From assembly GCA_020746995.1 (NCBI GenBank), contig JAGPXD010000002.1:6386001-6450000 (forward strand): a DNA stretch of 64,000 nt, read 5' to 3'. Shown here in pieces: positions 43,363 through 54,003 of the stretch (positions are counted from its first letter, which is position 1; each line of letters begins with the position of its first letter). The DNA is from Plectosphaerella cucumerina (Eukaryota > Ascomycota > Sordariomycetes > Glomerellales > Plectosphaerellaceae). The translations under genes and the position numbers were made by a program. The notes beneath the pieces were generated by a model. The model worked only from the letters and a program-made list of their open reading frames with translations, was not told the DNA's origin and did no database searches.

Positions 43363-45654
43363 TCAAAAGTAGTATTGCTGCTGCGGCTGCCCCGGCGGGG
43401 GCTGGGCCACAAAGTCAAAGTTCATCGTGTCAAGACCTGCGTTGAATGGATCTGGTGACTCCCACCAGATAGACTCGTACAGGTCCATGGGCGACATGTA
43501 GCTGGCCGGGTCGAGGTTGCCCATGTTGTCCATGTTAACGCCGCCGTTGCCCTGCTGCTGTAGAGGGAATTGGGCCAAGGCTCCTGCTCCAAAGTCGGAC
43601 TGCTGTAATGGGGTGCCGTTCTGCTGCATCTCGGCCATGGCCAGTGCGGCGTCCTGGTGAGGATCAAGCCCGGGCTGCTGCAGGAGGGACCGGTGGACGG
43701 CGGCGGGGTTGGGCCCGGCGGCACCGTTGCCGCCGTTGCCTGCTCCGATACCTGGGAGCATGTGGAGAGGAGTGCGTGCGCCACTTGGAGCGCCGCTGCC
43801 AGCCTCGGAATCACGCTTGAGAGTTGAGCCGACGACGGATCCGTGCTCGTAGATATTCTTGAGAGCTGTGAGAGCACGCCACAAGGGGCCGGACAGCTCG
43901 ATATCTTTGTCCGTCTTGGGAATGTGCACCGTGGGCGAGCTCTGCTCCTTGGCGGCTGTTGCCGATAGTGCGGCGATCAAGTCTCCCTGAAGCTGCCGCA
44001 CCTCGGGGCTATTTTTAGTCTCGCCCAGGATGCCCAGAAGGAGCGCGGACGACAGGCCGTGGTAGGTGAAGGCCCAGCTGCGCGTGGGGATGACAGAGAG
44101 CTGGTGCATGGAGAGGAACATGCGGACCGTCTCCGAGAGGTTCCTCTGGCACTTGTTTGTAAGGAAGCGCTTCTGTTCTGGCGGGAGCTGCGTCTCCCTG
44201 TGCAGTGCGGGGCGGCAGCACACGGAGATGACGAAGGAGGAATGCAGGTTGATGGCGAAGTGCTGCAACCGGTCGATGACGGACCTGCATTGCTCCTTGA
44301 AGCGTATGTTGGGCGCGACCATCTCGCGCAAGTCTTCCACAGCTTTGCAGTTGTCAATCATCTGCTCGTAGGTGGCCGTGGTGGCGATGTCGGGGTTAAG
44401 GCGTTTCGAGATGATCTCACACAAGTGGTACATGGTCTCGAGATAGGAGTAGTTGCCTGGCGCGTGAGATGTCGTCGGTATGGGGCAGCAGGCAAAGTTG
44501 GTCATGGGGGACCTGTCGAAGGACAGCGAGGTAAGGGTGTCGTGCCAGACACACGTCCACCAGAGCTTCCTGCGGATCATCTCTCGTGACTTGGCGTCAG
44601 GTCGTGAACCCTCGCGGTCCTCCTGGGGTATCGGTCGATGGAGGCCGAGAGATTGTGCGAGGCGGCAGGTGAGACCGAGGAGAGCCCAAGACGCCTCGGC
44701 CTTCATATCGTTGAGAAGGACAAAGCTGGTGAGGAGCAGGGCCTGGATGGAGTCGAAGGTTGGCCGCAGCAAGAAGTTGCCTAGCCTAAGAAAATGGAAC
44801 GAGATCTGGATATACTTTTGAGAGTCCCGGGTGCGGATGTGGTAGGGCGAGTCGTGATACTGAGACCCGACGGCGAGGACGGCAAAGAGTATGGCGAGCC
44901 ATGAGGCCGACACGGGGCGTGTTGTCTTTGTCGAGTTTCTGGCATTGCGGGCGCGGTCCTCGAGATAAGTCATGAGTTTTGACTCGAGGTCATCAATGTC
45001 AACGACAAAACCCCAGAACTGCTGCGGGGTCTCCTTGTAGGACCGGAAGAGCTTCATGACCTCGCGGTCCGAGGGGAGCTCGGAAGATATTTCCCGTGTC
45101 AGGGTGTCGAGGTGCCTCGACGACATGAGCGGGAAGGGCGCCGAGGTATCAAGGCCCAGGATGGAGCGCATATCCTGTCGGATGTCACCCCCGGAATGCA
45201 TCTCTGCCGAGGATGACTGTTCCCTCAGCAGTGAGGGGATACTGTTGTAACCCAGGTAGCGAGTGGCGCTCTCGGGAGCCTCGGCCTCGTCGACGCTGGC
45301 TATGGTGCGTGGCCAGCTGGGCTGCCGTTGTTCAGGAGGTGCATTGGCCTCGGGCTGGCCATCGGGCGAGTGAGGCCTCTTCCTACTACTGCCGCCAAGT
45401 TCGCTGGTGACAGTCGATGCGGTAGCGGTTCTCGACGCGGATGAGCGATTGGGCTTGTAAGAGCACAGCTGGGGGTGATCCCTCTTTACGCAATTGTCAC
45501 ATGGCTGCTGATTGTCGCATTTGACCTTGCGCTGACGACAGGGCCAGCATGCGGTGCCATAGCGGACTTTGCGGTGGGAGTGGATGATGCGGCTGGCCTC
45601 CTCGGGGGTGAGGTCCTCGAGGGGCACCTCGGGCGTCGTCTGGTTGTCGACCAT
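43363..45654 (-). CDS. Zn2Cys6 fungal transcription factor
   Basis: An intronless 763-residue gene-specific regulator. The zinc cluster is at residues 36-64: CWPC, then six residues to C, five to C, two to C and eight to the last C (the sequence around it is RQRKVKC and CDNCVKRD). A basic linker with SSASRT follows. A fungal-specific (middle-homology) domain occupies about 200-460, with RLGNFLLRPTFDSIQALLLT and ALLGLTCRLAQSLGLHRPI as its clearest part. The C-terminal 120 residues are Gly/Asn/Gln-rich and could be an activation domain. It is head-to-head with the GRF gene; I see no metabolic cluster around it, so no pathway can be assigned. The ATG is the first of the frame. Confidence 0.93.
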   Translation of the reverse strand: MVDNQTTPEVPLEDLTPEEASRIIHSHRKVRYGTACWPCRQRKVKCDNQQPCDNCVKRDHPQLCSYKPNRSSASRTATASTVTSELGGSSRKRPHSPDGQPEANAPPEQRQPSWPRTIASVDEAEAPESATRYLGYNSIPSLLREQSSSAEMHSGGDIRQDMRSILGLDTSAPFPLMSSRHLDTLTREISSELPSDREVMKLFRSYKETPQQFWGFVVDIDDLESKLMTYLEDRARNARNSTKTTRPVSASWLAILFAVLAVGSQYHDSPYHIRTRDSQKYIQISFHFLRLGNFLLRPTFDSIQALLLTSFVLLNDMKAEASWALLGLTCRLAQSLGLHRPIPQEDREGSRPDAKSREMIRRKLWWTCVWHDTLTSLSFDRSPMTNFACCPIPTTSHAPGNYSYLETMYHLCEIISKRLNPDIATTATYEQMIDNCKAVEDLREMVAPNIRFKEQCRSVIDRLQHFAINLHSSFVISVCCRPALHRETQLPPEQKRFLTNKCQRNLSETVRMFLSMHQLSVIPTRSWAFTYHGLSSALLLGILGETKNSPEVRQLQGDLIAALSATAAKEQSSPTVHIPKTDKDIELSGPLWRALTALKNIYEHGSVVGSTLKRDSEAGSGAPSGARTPLHMLPGIGAGNGGNGAAGPNPAAVHRSLLQQPGLDPHQDAALAMAEMQQNGTPLQQSDFGAGALAQFPLQQQGNGGVNMDNMGNLDPASYMSPMDLYESIWWESPDPFNAGLDTMNFDFVAQPPPGQPQQQYYF

Positions 45655-46676
45655 TTTTCCCGGGGAGAACCGGCCGGCGTTGCGTGGTTCGACCGCGCGC
45701 TGGCTTTTTCCTCAATGAGACGAGACTGGACGATAAGCAGGAAGCTGGAGGTGTGGAGCAGCAATTCCGAGGCGGTCTGGCTCTGATGGACGGACGGCCG
45801 CGGCTGAGATGCCGATGGGCTTCACGGTGTTTGCGAAAAGGGTTGACAGGTGTTGGAGATGCGAAGTCTAAAAAGATGCCGAATCGCGAATACCGAGAGG
45901 GAGAAGACAAGACGGGCAGCGAGCAAAGGCTGGAGGGGCGGTATGGCAGTGGCAGCAAAGAGGGGTCGTCAGGTCGGGACTCCGCCGGCCGGCAGGTGCT
46001 ACTGCGAGTGTGCCTGCCCTGCTGTGGCATCCAGCAGGTGCCCGGGCGTGTGCCACAGCGAAGGGCTTACTGATCCCAGGTTGAGCGAGAGCGCTGGAAA
46101 TACGTCGGCAATAGGCTGCGGTAGTCATCGGAAAAAAGGGCGCACAGACCACCATGTCGTCCTCAATTGAGCGTCTGCAACGGCCAGCCAGGCTGGTCCA
46201 AGTGCCCAGCCACCCACTTTTACCCGCCCCTCCTGTTTCGACTTGCGAACCGCTCGTCATTGGTACCGCAACCGCTCTCTCGCTCGAGAGTGCCCTGGGC
46301 GTCCTGGGCAAGGCGGATTCAGGGACCTGCCCTCAGCTCAGCTCATTCTACCCCTCACCCTGCATCCTACCTCCTGCGTCTTTTAAACATTGCGTGATCT
46401 CAGACCCAAGCCAGCTGCGTTGTGTCCTCCGTTCTTTGAACTCAACCCTCCATTCTCATCCCGAAGCTGCCGACAACACCTCACATTCGAGGGGTTGTTT
46501 TGCGGCACCCATCCAGAGAACAACACATGGGCCGCCGTCTCCCGTGGCAGCACCCTGAACTCCGAGTCCAACACACCATTCCTGATCCTCCAGGATTCAA
46601 AGACTCGCATCAGACAAAGAACACACCGCGCAACCCCCCTTCAACCTCGAGACAACCACCCTCATCCAACCTCGTC
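45655..46676. promoter_or_regulatory. Shared promoter between the Zn2Cys6 and GRF genes
   Basis: A 1.02 kb head-to-head gap. The frame of the GRF gene is open upstream to 46500 but starts there with TTG; I treat that part as 5' leader. No other structure seen. Confidence 0.5.
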
Positions 46677-47840
46677 ATGCGCTCCTCCGGACGCCCCTCC
46701 GGCCGCGGCCGCCTCATTCAGGAGATGGGCACGCCCTCCCGCAGGCGCCAGGAAGCCCCGGCATCAACGCCCAGCTCCACCATCCACCGCACCAACGGCC
46801 TCATCAGCCAGGGTGAAGTCTACTGCAACTGCGACCCCCGACTTAAAGCAGCCCATTTGACCGCCGGCAAGGACTCAAGGAACCCGGGCAGAAAGTTTTA
46901 CGGCTGCATTGTCAAAAAGTGCAACCTCTTCATCTGGGAGGACCAGGCCATCGCTAGAAGCGGCGGCACTCTCGCTTCATCCTCGAGTAACAATGCCCCG
47001 GCTGAGCCCCCGACGCCCACGCCCGGCCCCGAGAAGAAAGGCAAGAAGACTGTTCAGATCGCACCACCTACCGCGACTCAGATGCCCACGCCCTCAACCA
47101 AGGCGACCAGCTCGAAGAAGACGAGGACGCAGCCGATCCAGCATTACTTCGCCAAGGCTACCAAGGCTGAGCCTCAAGATGGCAAGTCGACCGACCCATC
47201 TTCGACGTCCGAGGAGGAAGCCCAGAATGTCGACGTACCAAGCAGCAGCAGCCGTCCTTCGGGAACCTCGAGTGCTACCCTTGCCGCAAGCACCCCCTCG
47301 CTGGGTGACAAGAGGAAGCGTGCTGGAGAAGTGGACGAGTACGGCATCACGTCGGATGAGGAGAGGGATCTCGGCGAAGCCATGGAGCGCAGTACCCGCA
47401 AGTTCCAGGCCACGACTGCTGCTCCCACATTCGACGCGCCCACGCCCACCGCCCAGAGAATTACCGAACAGTCCGACATGGCCGCACCCCCCACGGCCCG
47501 CAGGCTTTTCACCGAGGAAAGGCCCCAGAGAACGCCGGCTCCAGTCCAGCCATCGCCCTCCAACCAGGTCAGCGCCACTGACGAAGTCATGGCCCTTCTT
47601 CCCAATACCCTCGACGCTTCTGTCGCCGAGGCTGTCAAACTGGCGCTGAAGCGTCATGATGAACGCCTCCGTGGTGTCATTCAGGGCCGCGAGTCCGTCC
47701 GGGCGCAGGTCAAGGCCAAGGACGACCGCATCGCCACCCTTCAGGCCCGCGTGACGGCTCTGGAGAACAAGACACAGATGCAGAGGGATCAGATAACGAC
47801 CATGAAGGCTGGCCTGGCGAACCTGTACAGCCAGCATTGA
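46677..47840 (+). CDS. GRF zinc-finger protein with PIP-box-like motif
   Basis: A single-exon 387-residue protein from ATG 46677 (MRSSGRPSGRGR...). The GRF-type zinc finger is at about residues 50-90: CNCD, then GRKFYGCIVKKCNLFIWED, with the family Gly-Arg-Lys-Phe/Phe-Tyr core. GRF fingers bind single-stranded nucleic acid in DNA-repair and topoisomerase proteins (for example APE2, TOP3A, NEIL3). Residues 151-158 read TQPIQHYF, close to the PCNA-interacting PIP box, though with Thr in place of the first Gln. The middle is disordered and Ser/Thr/Pro-rich. The C-terminus (about 320-385) is a predicted coiled coil (VRAQVKAKDDRIATLQARVT). A role in replication-linked DNA repair is inferred. An upstream in-frame ATG at about 46527 would add 50 residues. 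Confidence 0.87.
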   Translation: MRSSGRPSGRGRLIQEMGTPSRRRQEAPASTPSSTIHRTNGLISQGEVYCNCDPRLKAAHLTAGKDSRNPGRKFYGCIVKKCNLFIWEDQAIARSGGTLASSSSNNAPAEPPTPTPGPEKKGKKTVQIAPPTATQMPTPSTKATSSKKTRTQPIQHYFAKATKAEPQDGKSTDPSSTSEEEAQNVDVPSSSSRPSGTSSATLAASTPSLGDKRKRAGEVDEYGITSDEERDLGEAMERSTRKFQATTAAPTFDAPTPTAQRITEQSDMAAPPTARRLFTEERPQRTPAPVQPSPSNQVSATDEVMALLPNTLDASVAEAVKLALKRHDERLRGVIQGRESVRAQVKAKDDRIATLQARVTALENKTQMQRDQITTMKAGLANLYSQH

Positions 47841-47860
47841 CAGCTGGTTCAGTTCATGTT

Positions 47861-47897
<37 letters not shown>

Positions 47898-48195
47898 GGC
47901 ACGAGATCAGGAAGCGTTGCGCGAGAATATACCCCCCCTTGGCATTCATTCATTTAGTCCCTTGTTGACCGGTGCTAAATTCGCACTTGCTTTACTCATA
48001 CATATGATCCCTTTTTGTGATCCGAAACTCCCAAGCAACCATCCTCTGCGGCCGATCACCTGCTGTAGGTGACGGACTCCCATCCTGACGAGCTATTCGG
48101 CCTGATCGACCGGTTGTGCTGACGACTTGCCCATGTTAGTTGACTGCTGTAATAGATCGACTGGATGACAAGACGACTCACTCCGCGTACCTTCT
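47841..48195. other. Convergent intergenic gap, 3' ends
   Basis: 355 bp between two stop codons. It contains the ATG microsatellite listed separately; otherwise nothing is seen. Confidence 0.5.
47861..47896. repeat. (ATG)12 trinucleotide microsatellite
   Basis: Twelve uninterrupted ATG units begin 20 bp after the GRF stop codon, so they would lie in its 3' UTR. Confidence 0.95.
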
Positions 48196-50873
48196 TTAAA
48201 AGGTCGACTTGTCGTGGCTGCCGTCCTCGCTGCGGTCAGCGCCCCTCCTGATCTTGCCCCTGGTCTTGGGGCCGCGGACCGGGTCCACTTCCGAGGCCTC
48301 GTCGTCGGCGTCGGCGGCGTTGGCGGCGGCCTCCGCCCGCTCCCGCTCCCGCTCCTCCCTCGCGCGGGCCATGCGGCCGTACGCCTCCCGCCTGCCCTGC
48401 CGGGTCATGTGGTACGGCAGGGGCTCCGTACCCGGCGGCGGGTACCGGACGAACATGCTGGCGCCCTCTTGCGGGCCGTAGTAGCACGGCGGCGCAAGGG
48501 GCTCGGTGCAGGCCAGCAGCCTGGCGTTCCTGTCGCCCAGGCGGGCGGCGTACTCGGCGGCGGCCTTGAACGCCGCGTCGCGGGATCCCAGGCCGCCTTC
48601 CCCCAGCTCGAACGGGAAGATCAGGTCGCTGTTGCCGCGCGAGATGGGCGGGCGCGAGGGACCTGAGTCAGCAGGGCTGACGGGCGATGCGCCTTCCTGC
48701 CGGGCGGCGTTGTCGATGGGGGAGGCTGAGCCGAAGCTCGCCGTGTTGTTGAGGTGGCCGTGGGCCGGAGGGGAAGGAGTGGCGATGGCGCCGGGCGCCA
48801 GACGCGGCATGTAGCAGGTGGCCGGCGGGGAGCCGGGGACGATCAGCGAGGCCTTGTAGGGGTCGTTCTTGGCGGCAGCGGCTTCCTTCCTGCCAGGAAT
48901 ATCGATGGGCGCGGTCTTTCCGTCGTCGGACTTTTTGCCGCTATCCTCGTCCTCTTGTTCATCGACGGCGAGAATCTGGTTCACCGTCAAGTGCTCGTTA
49001 CCATGGTAAACGCCAAGGTCCCTGTTCCTTCCCGGGGTGCCCAATCCTCCCTTGTGGAAGAGCAGGAAGTCGCGGATGACGGCAGGATCGCGCATGGGAT
49101 GGTGAACGTAGGCGTAACCGGTCCACTTGGTAGCGACGATGAGCAGCTCCCAGCTCTCGCGAGCGCGTTCGGCGACCAGGTCGGGCGAGTAGCCGGGCTT
49201 TGCGAGGGCATCCATGGAGAGGAAGCCGGTGTAGCCCATGCCACTCACCTTCTCCTTCATTGTCATGATCATGATGGTCTTGAAGAGGGGGAGCTCGCCC
49301 TTGAGAGGGAGGTCGCGACACTTTGTGGCCCAGACCTTGCGGGCTTTGCCGGACGTGACATGCTCGTTGTGGTCGAGGGGGTTGAACTTGTGCAGGTTCT
49401 TGGCGTCTCCGATCTGGACGTAGGGAAAGTCGCTGCCTTTGAGGGTCGTGGAGAACTTTCGGAGGCTGCTCGCATACTAGGCGTCGGCGTTCTTCTGTTT
49501 TCCAGACTCCTGACTGGGGTCGGCCCATTCGGAACCCGCCATGTGGAACGTGTTGGGGAGGAACTTCAGGTTCTCTCGTTTGACCTGCTGGATGATGTCG
49601 TAGGCCTCGCTCCACTTGCTGATGTTCTGTGCGTTCCAGGCGTTCTGGAAGGTGATGACCAGCTTCTTGTTCTCGGACTCGGCGGCCATTGTGGAAAAGG
49701 CACGGAGTGCCTTGACGATGGATGAGGTCTGAGTTGGAGTGCCTTCCTGGCCGTCGGGGGGCATGGTTGGGGTGATGTTGATGACAGGGGTCTTGAGGAT
49801 GACGGCGATGTCAATCCACTTCTGGAACTCTGCCTGACGGGCTCTGCGGTCATCGCCGCTGTGAACCTGGCCGAGGTGGAAGGGCTGGAGTGAGATGACC
49901 TCGACCTTGAATTTCTCGCAGAACTCTCTGATGACCTTGGCGGAAGAGCAGAGATTGGCGAGATCGGTGTGGCCAGTCGTCTTCTCGGCGTAGTGGACGA
50001 GATCTTGGAAGTGAAGCTCGATGGCGAAGAAGCCGTTCCTGGCAGCAGCCTTGATCTTTCTCTCGAGATCCCACTGGCCCAGTTCGCCGAGAGTGATGGT
50101 CGAGATGGCAGGACGGAAGTCAAAGAGCTCCGTGCCCTCTGGCTTGCGGTACAGGTTTCTGAAGCCGGTGAACATCGTCTGTAATGGGTGACTGGTTAGG
50201 ACTCGCACATGTAGCGCCGTGTGAAACTTCCGCATGGACGCAGGAAAAGGAGAAAACACTTACGTCTTCGACAAGGTCGCGATGTCCGAGATAGTCGTCT
50301 TTGCTCCTGCTGTTGCGGGGGGATGAGAGTCAGCGCAATGGGACTCGAAGAGTGATGAGACGTGGATGAAGAGGATGAGAATCTGAGGAGACGGATTTTT
50401 CGGGGAAGGATCAAGAAGGGAAGGAAAAAAATTGCTCTCCGAGCAAGTTTTGGGCAGGAACTAGGCAACGATGCCAGCTATGACCGCGTGGGATGGGGGT
50501 CGACGACTCGCCGATGGAGGCAGGACGGGGGTCGCCGACTAAGCGTTGCCAGCAGAACGGGGGTCGACACCAGTGAGGGGGGGACATACGGAGGGAGCAG
50601 AGTCTGAGTCTGGCCGAGACGGACACTTCGGCGACGGGCCTTGAGGTCTTCCAGCTTCTCGCTGTCGAACTTGAGATGGGCAGCAAACTCCACGAGTTTG
50701 TCCTCCGAGATTTCACCCAAGATCCAGCGGCGTCTCGACGGATCAGGAATCACATTCTCGCCGTTGTCGATGTCATCGTTGCCGAGGTAAGCCTTGTTAG
50801 GCCGGTGGTTGGTAGTCGGGAGGTACTTCTGCGCGAGGCAGTGCTGGCGGAGACTGGACATTACGTTCGGCAT
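48196..50873 (-). pseudogene. Xylose-isomerase-like TIM-barrel protein gene interrupted by an in-frame TAG (49479-49477)
   Basis: Exons 50873-50590, 50306-50264 and 50178-48196 would encode 769 residues counting the TAG as a codon (codon 343). The TIM-barrel (AP-endonuclease-2 / sugar-isomerase superfamily) runs from about residue 120 (RPAISTITLGELGQWDLERK, FFAIELHFQDLVHYAE, VISLQPFHLGQVHSG, TPVINITPTMPPDG) to FHMAGSEWADPS. The frame then meets TAG and continues unbroken with YASSLRKFSTTLKGSDFPYV, the second half of the barrel (GYTGFLSMDALAKPGYSP), and a disordered Arg/Glu-rich tail. It resembles dehydroshikimate dehydratase-like proteins in fold; the reaction is not known. No GT-AG intron removes the TAG in frame except one that would delete conserved coding. 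Editing, readthrough, nonsense mutation and sequencing error are the explanations. It is flagged as pseudogene only because of the break. Confidence 0.72.
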
Positions 50874-51854
50874 CTTGACTGGTAGATCTCGATATTAATC
50901 TATAAGTCAATGGAATACCGTGAATCGATAGAAGCAGACGGGCCAAAGAGATCCCCTTTTGCGGTGGTGCAGGGTGGTGATGAAAGTTGGTGGTGCGGAG
51001 GCTTATGCGAGAAAGAGGTCTTGGTACGCGTGAAAAGGGCGTGAGAGGGGGAAAACGCGTCTATGGAGGGCTAGCTCTTAAAACGCACGTATTGGATTCC
51101 GTGGTGGGTGACGAGGCCTCAGGGCAAAAGGGGTGGGTGCCCAGTGAGGCACCCACCTCTTTTTTCACACCTGCTCGCTGCAACGGCAGGTACAGAAGGC
51201 ACACGGACCTGCGGCGATGTGAAGACCACCAGCTGGCAGGTACGGGAGTCTGTCTTTCATGTGTGCAAAGCCAAATAGGTCTGCACATCGGATCGGTGGG
51301 CTCCTGTACAAGCAGAATGTGTGATGAGGACGTGAATCTGCTGCACTGCCAAGGGTTGGTCTACACAACGACACTTCTCAAGAGGTTGAACATAGACCTG
51401 GACGCATCAGGGTGTGGCTCTGAGTGCAGACCATGGGTATCATACTTGAGAATCGCCTCAACAACTGGACTACCCATTAATATTAGCAACAGTGCGGCAG
51501 CACAAGATGAATCATACTTACAGCATCCATGCACGCCATCCACCTGGAACAACCTTGAGTCTAGTACTTCAATTCTTTGCTAAAACACCAGAGCCCAAAA
51601 TGCAGTAGACCCTAACATACAATTGTGCTCATCCTCGGCACCATCCCAGCCCAAGGCCGCCGTCCAACATTAGCTTGGCGGGCTGGTCTCCTCCCCATAG
51701 TCCGCGCCCCCCGTCCTTGTCCTCCACAGCACTTCTTGGTATAATAACATCTCCCTCAACGGGGTGAGGGGGGGCGGAGACACGCTGCTGTCGTTGTCGA
51801 TGCAACCACTCCTCTTCATAGATATCCAGGCATATTCCCGAAACAGGTGTGCGC
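50874..51854. promoter_or_regulatory. Intergenic: SDH1 3' side and promoter of the TIM-barrel gene
   Basis: About 980 bp between two minus-strand genes. The promoter for the gene ending at 50873 lies at its low-coordinate side. I see no coding segment and no repeat. Confidence 0.5.
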
Positions 51855-54003
51855 TTAGTAGACACGCTTGAAGGGAGGCACGGCCTTGCACTCGTTCTCG
51901 TCTAGCGTGTTGGCGATGACACCACGGTAGCTGAGGTCGACCTTGCCGTGGGGGTTCTTCTGGAATGACAGGGTGTGCTTCATCCAGTTCTCGTCGTCAC
52001 GGTCGGGGTAGTCCTCGCGGGCGTGGGCACCACGGGACTCCTTGCGGGCGGCAGCAGAGTGGGCAGTCTGGGTACTGTTTTGATTTGTCAGTCACGTGCT
52101 CATGTCCTTCAGTTGGCCGTGGAGTGAAAACTTACGCGCAAGTGAGCAGGTTCCTCAGCTCAAGGGTCTCAACAAGATCCGAGTTCCAGATCATGCTGCG
52201 GTCCTTGATACCGACCTGGGGGAACTGAGCATCGATGTCCGTCATCAGGCGGACACCCTCATCCAGGGACTCCTGCGTCCTGAAAACGCTGACCTCGGTC
52301 TGCATGGCCTTCTGCATGGCCAGGCGGATCTCGGCAGTGCTCTTAGGGCCGTCCGAGTTGCGGACCTGGTCAAGGACCTCGATGTGCTCGGCACCGGCGT
52401 CGGCGGCCAGGGGCTTGTGCTTGTCGCCGGGGTTGAAGTTGTCGCGAATGGTGTGCGAGACAGCACGGCCGAAGACGACAAGATCCAGCAGCGAATTGGC
52501 GCCCAGACGGTTGGCACCGTGGACGGACACGCAAGCGGCCTCACCGCAGGCGAACAGGCCGGGGACGACCTTGTCGTTGCCGTTCTCGTCGACGGTGATG
52601 ACCTCACCAGTGTACCTGGTGGGGATACCACCCATGTTGTAGTGGACGGTGGGAAGGACGGGGATGGGCTGCTTGGTGACATCGACACCGGCGAAGATAC
52701 CAGCCGTCTCCGAGATACCGGGCAGACGCTCGGCGAGAATCTCGGCGGGCAGGTGGCTCAGCTGCAGGAAGATGTGGTCCTTGTCGGCACCGACACCGCG
52801 GCCGTCGCGGATCTCCATGGTCATGGACCGGGAAACGACGTCGCGCGAGGCAAGATCCTTGGCCGTAGGGGCGTAACGCTCCATGAAACGCTCACCCTCC
52901 GAGTTGAGCAGGTAACCACCCTCACCACGAGCACCCTCGGTGATCAGGCAACCGGCGCCGTAGATACCGGTAGGGTGGAACTGGACGAACTCGAGATCCT
53001 GGTTGGGCAGACCGGCACGGGCAACCATGGCCATGCCGTCACCGGTGCAGGTGTGGGCGGACGTGCAGCTGAAGTAAGCACGGCCGTATCCACCAGTGGC
53101 GAGGACGGTGTGGTTGGCGAGGAAGCGGTGCAGGGTGCCATCCTCCTGGTTATAGGCGAGGACACCGCGGCACTCGCCGTCCTGCATGATGAGGTCGAGG
53201 GCGAAGTACTCGATGAAGTAGTTCGTGTTGTGGCGGAGAGACTGGCCGTACAGGGTGTGCAGAAGAGCGTGTCCAGTCCTGTCGGCGGCGGCGCAGCAGC
53301 GGTAGGCCTGTCCACCCTTACCGAACTTCTGGGACTGACCACCGAAGGCACGCTGGTAACTGCGGACAATCTTGGTTAGTTTTCGTCTGATGTTTTGGCC
53401 GATCACATGCGGGGAAAAGCACTTACATCTTGCCATCCTCGGTACGAGAGAAGGGGCAACCGTAGTTCTCGAGCTCGATAATCGACTTGGGGGCCTCACG
53501 GGTCATGTAGTGAATGGCATCCTGATCACCGAGCCAGTCCGAGCCCTTGACCGTGTCGTACATGTGCCATCTCCAGTCGTCCTCGTGCATGTTGCCGAGG
53601 GCAGCGTTGATGCCACCCTGTGCGGCGACGGTGTGCGATCGCGTCGGGAAGAGCTTAGAGATACAGGCCGTGTTGAAGCCAGCCTCGGCAAGACCGAAAG
53701 CGGCACGCAGACCGGCACCGCCGGCGCCGACAACGAGGGCATCGTACTCGTGGTCGATAACGGTGTACTTGTTGCTGACATATGGCGAGGCCTCCTTCGC
53801 GCGAAGGGGCTGGTTGGCGAAGACGCGGGCGGCAGGTCGTGTGGACGAGAAAGTCCTGGTCTGAAGTCGGGAGGCGCGCGAAAACTGAACCTCGGAAGTC
53901 AGTCGTGTCTGTCGGTCGGGTCGGGGCGAATTTCTCAAGGGGGCACGAGGCAACTCACGCTGGGCGCGGCGGCCAGTCTCCGCATCGCCATTGAAGATGC
54001 CAT
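51855..54003 (-). CDS. sdh1: Succinate dehydrogenase flavoprotein subunit, mitochondrial
   Basis: The FAD-bearing catalytic subunit of complex II, which oxidises succinate to fumarate in the mitochondrial inner membrane. Four exons (54003-53959, 53884-53427, 53359-52136, 52074-51855) give 648 residues. The N-terminus is an Arg/Ala/Ser-rich mitochondrial presequence. The FAD-binding GAGGAGLRAAFGLAEAG is followed by SHTVAAQGG, whose His99 is the covalent FAD attachment residue. Substrate-site hallmarks are HPTGIYGAGCLITEGARGEG, VHYNMGGIPTRYTG and CGEAACVSVHGANRLGANSL. Splice joins restore EDGKIYQRAFGG and LLTCATQTAHSAAARKESRG. The gene is head-to-head with sdh2. Nothing looks truncated. Confidence 0.98.

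Noticed and set aside
52096..53379. 427-codon open frame on the plus strand
   Set aside because: Antisense shadow of sdh1.
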